From Pseudomonadota bacterium (GTDB lineage: Bacteria > Myxococcota > Myxococcia > Myxococcales > Myxococcaceae), in NCBI GenBank assembly GCA_023426545.1, contig JAFAAN010000099.1:13491-77490 (forward strand): DNA of 64,000 nt. Reading direction: 5' to 3'. Below are positions 61,781 to 64,000 of this stretch, piece by piece. A program made the position numbers and the translations under genes. Under the pieces are notes generated by a model that worked only from the letters and a program-made list of their open reading frames with translations, searched no databases and was not told the origin of the DNA. The stretch's first letter is position 1. Each line of letters opens with the position of its first letter.

Positions 61781-61784
<4 letters not shown>
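58812..61784 (+). CDS. SLC5-type sensor histidine kinase (CbrA-like)
   Basis: 990 residues from ATG 58812. An N-terminal sodium:solute symporter domain with about 12-13 helices covers roughly 1-500. It is followed by a STAC-like helical linker (LLGEEAATAEVDRALKAL, NLSGLLGPVLARMTVEEAL), a PAS domain (about 640-735), and the kinase core: phospho-acceptor His766 in VAHEIGNPLTAI and the ATP-binding NLLTNAMDASPE, DRGHGIP and GTGLGLALAAGIV. The order SLC5-STAC-PAS-HisKA-HATPase is that of CbrA. It overlaps its response regulator by four bases. It probably senses or transports a nutrient at the inner membrane. Confidence 0.9.
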
Positions 61785-63160
<1,376 letters not shown>

Positions 63161-63187
63161 TTCAGGACGCGGAAGAATCCTGCAGGA

Positions 63188-63204
63188 CCTGGGTGTTACC
63201 CAGG
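63188..63204 (+). other. Hairpin immediately before the transposase start
   Basis: CCTGGGT (63188-63194) and ACCCAGG (63198-63204) form a perfect 7-bp stem with a GTT loop, ending one base before ATG 63206. In this position it would mask any ribosome-binding site and could dampen transposase translation from readthrough transcripts. It may also be part of the left end of the element or a weak terminator of the response-regulator gene. Confidence 0.45.
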
Positions 63205-63205
63205 T

Positions 63206-63742
63206 ATGGCGGGGCTAATACTAAGCGAGCAGGCGCGAGCGGAACTGGAGGAGACGTTCCGCTCGACTGGGGACCGGCGTTTGGCGGAGCGCTGTCAGGC
63301 CGTGCTGATGGCTGCGCGCGGTCGCAAGCCGCAGGACATCGCCGTCGATGTCGCCGCTGGAGTTCGCACTGTCTACTGGTGGCTGAAACTGTACCGGGAG
63401 GGCGGGCTGGAAGCGCTGCGGATTCAGTGGGGGCCCGGCAGGGCGTTGCGCATCCCTGAAGCGCACGCCGAGTTGCTCAAGCAATGGGTGAGAGCGGGCC
63501 CGCAGGGGTGCGGAGTGCCACGTGCCAACTGGACGTACGCGACGCTGGCACAGCACTACACCTGCCAGATGCATGTGGACGTGAGCGAAACCTGCATGCG
63601 CGACTTCTGCCATCGCCACGGCATCCGTCCCTACAGGCCCACCTACCGCTTCCTCAAGGCGGACCCGGCTCGGCAGGCCAGGGCCGCCGAGGACATCGCA
63701 GCGCTTAAAGGGGGGCCCATCTCGGCCAGCTCATCGTTCTGA
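63206..63742 (+). CDS. IS630 transposase, first frame (DNA-binding part)
   Basis: 178 residues. A helix-turn-helix region (ERCQAVLMAARGRKPQDIAV, TVYWWLKLYREGGLEALR) corresponds to the DNA-binding half of IS630 transposases, followed by the VSETCMRDFCHRHGIRPYRP winged helix that precedes the catalytic core. After LKGG the frame runs on into unrelated residues and stops at 63742. The catalytic half continues in the -1 frame, beginning at 63712. Six consecutive G residues (63710-63715) after TTAAA form a likely slippage site. Confidence 0.85.
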   Translation: MAGLILSEQARAELEETFRSTGDRRLAERCQAVLMAARGRKPQDIAVDVAAGVRTVYWWLKLYREGGLEALRIQWGPGRALRIPEAHAELLKQWVRAGPQGCGVPRANWTYATLAQHYTCQMHVDVSETCMRDFCHRHGIRPYRPTYRFLKADPARQARAAEDIAALKGGPISASSSF

Positions 63743-64000
63743 GCCAGGATGAGGGGCGCTTTGCGCTGGTGCCTACCCTCACCACGACGCTGGGCATCAA
63801 AGGCGAAAGGCCATGCGTGGGCAGCTGGGACTGCAAGGACGTCGTGCATGTCTTTGGCTCGGTCAACGTGGCCACCGGCCAACTCACCTATCATCTCTTC
63901 GAGAGTGCACACCGGGAACGCCGCCGCGACGGGCTGAGCAAGACGTCGAGGATGCAGCGCGAGTTCGCACACCACATCGAACAGGTGGGCCGCACTTACC
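63712..64000 (+). CDS. IS630 transposase, second frame (catalytic part, 3' partial)
   Basis: The -1 frame from about 63712 reads HLGQLIVLSQDEGRFALVP, in which the Asp of QDE is the first of the DDE catalytic residues. The next stretches, IKGERPCVGSWDCKDVVHVF and GSVNVATGQLTYHLFE, match the core of IS630-type DDE transposases. No stop occurs before the window ends, so the second Asp and the Glu are not visible. It has no start codon of its own and depends on frameshifting from the first frame. Confidence 0.82.

Larger units (their letters stand above)
63161..64000 (+). mobile_element. IS630-family insertion sequence (left part)
   Basis: This begins somewhere after the response-regulator stop and continues past the window edge. 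It consists of two overlapping reading frames of an IS630/Tc1-type transposase. The left terminal inverted repeat cannot be defined because the right end is absent; IS630 elements insert at TA, and candidate TA sites lie just upstream of 63206. The exact left boundary is therefore uncertain. Confidence 0.75.

Overview
The window is dense, very GC-rich chromosomal DNA from a myxobacterium, most likely Myxococcus, Corallococcus or a close relative. The evidence is the strong G/C third-position bias, with long spurious open frames antisense to most genes. There is also a Myxococcales-type DUF2378 (TIGR02265) protein, many lipoproteins and outer-membrane barrels, a lamin-tail/Ig-repeat surface protein and an NtrC-type two-component system. 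I see no rRNA, tRNA or CRISPR array. About 45 genes cover nearly everything. The two larger gaps are 24617-25646 and 51619-52124.

Layout. 1-9091: a lidless Hsp70 cut by the left edge, a small outer-membrane barrel, glutamate-cysteine ligase divergent from an EI24/CysZ-like membrane protein, a large S41 C-terminal-processing protease with added C-terminal domains, and a second barrel. 9095-13398: glycerophosphodiester phosphodiesterase, a TatA-like protein, and a two-gene operon of a zinc-ribbon/DUF3426 membrane protein with tandem repeats plus a helical-repeat protein. 13565-17601: a PhaR-type polyhydroxyalkanoate regulator, a ParA-like ATPase, a phasin-like protein, and two overlapping ArsA/Get3-like ATPases that resemble mycobacterial BagA/BagB. 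17828-24616: a TPR lipoprotein, an M48 protease, a two-gene unit resembling a type III translocator/effector with its TPR chaperone, RuvX, and a GT39-like mannosyltransferase.

25647-30372 is the conserved prkA-yeaH-spoVR stress/sporulation operon. 30400-39417 carries an aldo/keto reductase, an M23 peptidase, a DUF2378 protein, glycogen phosphorylase, a lipase-chaperone-like foldase and an M3 oligopeptidase. 39606-51618 holds a 1560-residue Ig-repeat lipoprotein, a DECR2-type 2,4-dienoyl-CoA reductase, an RlhA-like U32 protein and the DNA polymerase III alpha subunit. 52125-58422 has an M14-like peptidase, a solute-binding-like protein, a lipoprotein, and an Eis-like acetyltransferase - epimerase - WGR operon. 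58622-63160 is a three-gene unit (small 2-TM protein, SLC5-type sensor kinase, sigma-54 activator) matching the CbrX-CbrA-CbrB architecture. The right edge is an IS630-family element whose transposase is split by a -1 frameshift.

The most interesting points are: the orphan translocator/chaperone pair; the BagA/BagB-like ATPase pair, in which only one partner keeps the signature lysine; the CbrXAB-like unit; the tandem DPFA repeats in the zinc-ribbon protein; the lipase-foldase-like protein without a lipase nearby; and the unexplained 1-kb leader upstream of prkA. Family assignments come from motifs and memory of families; no database search was run.
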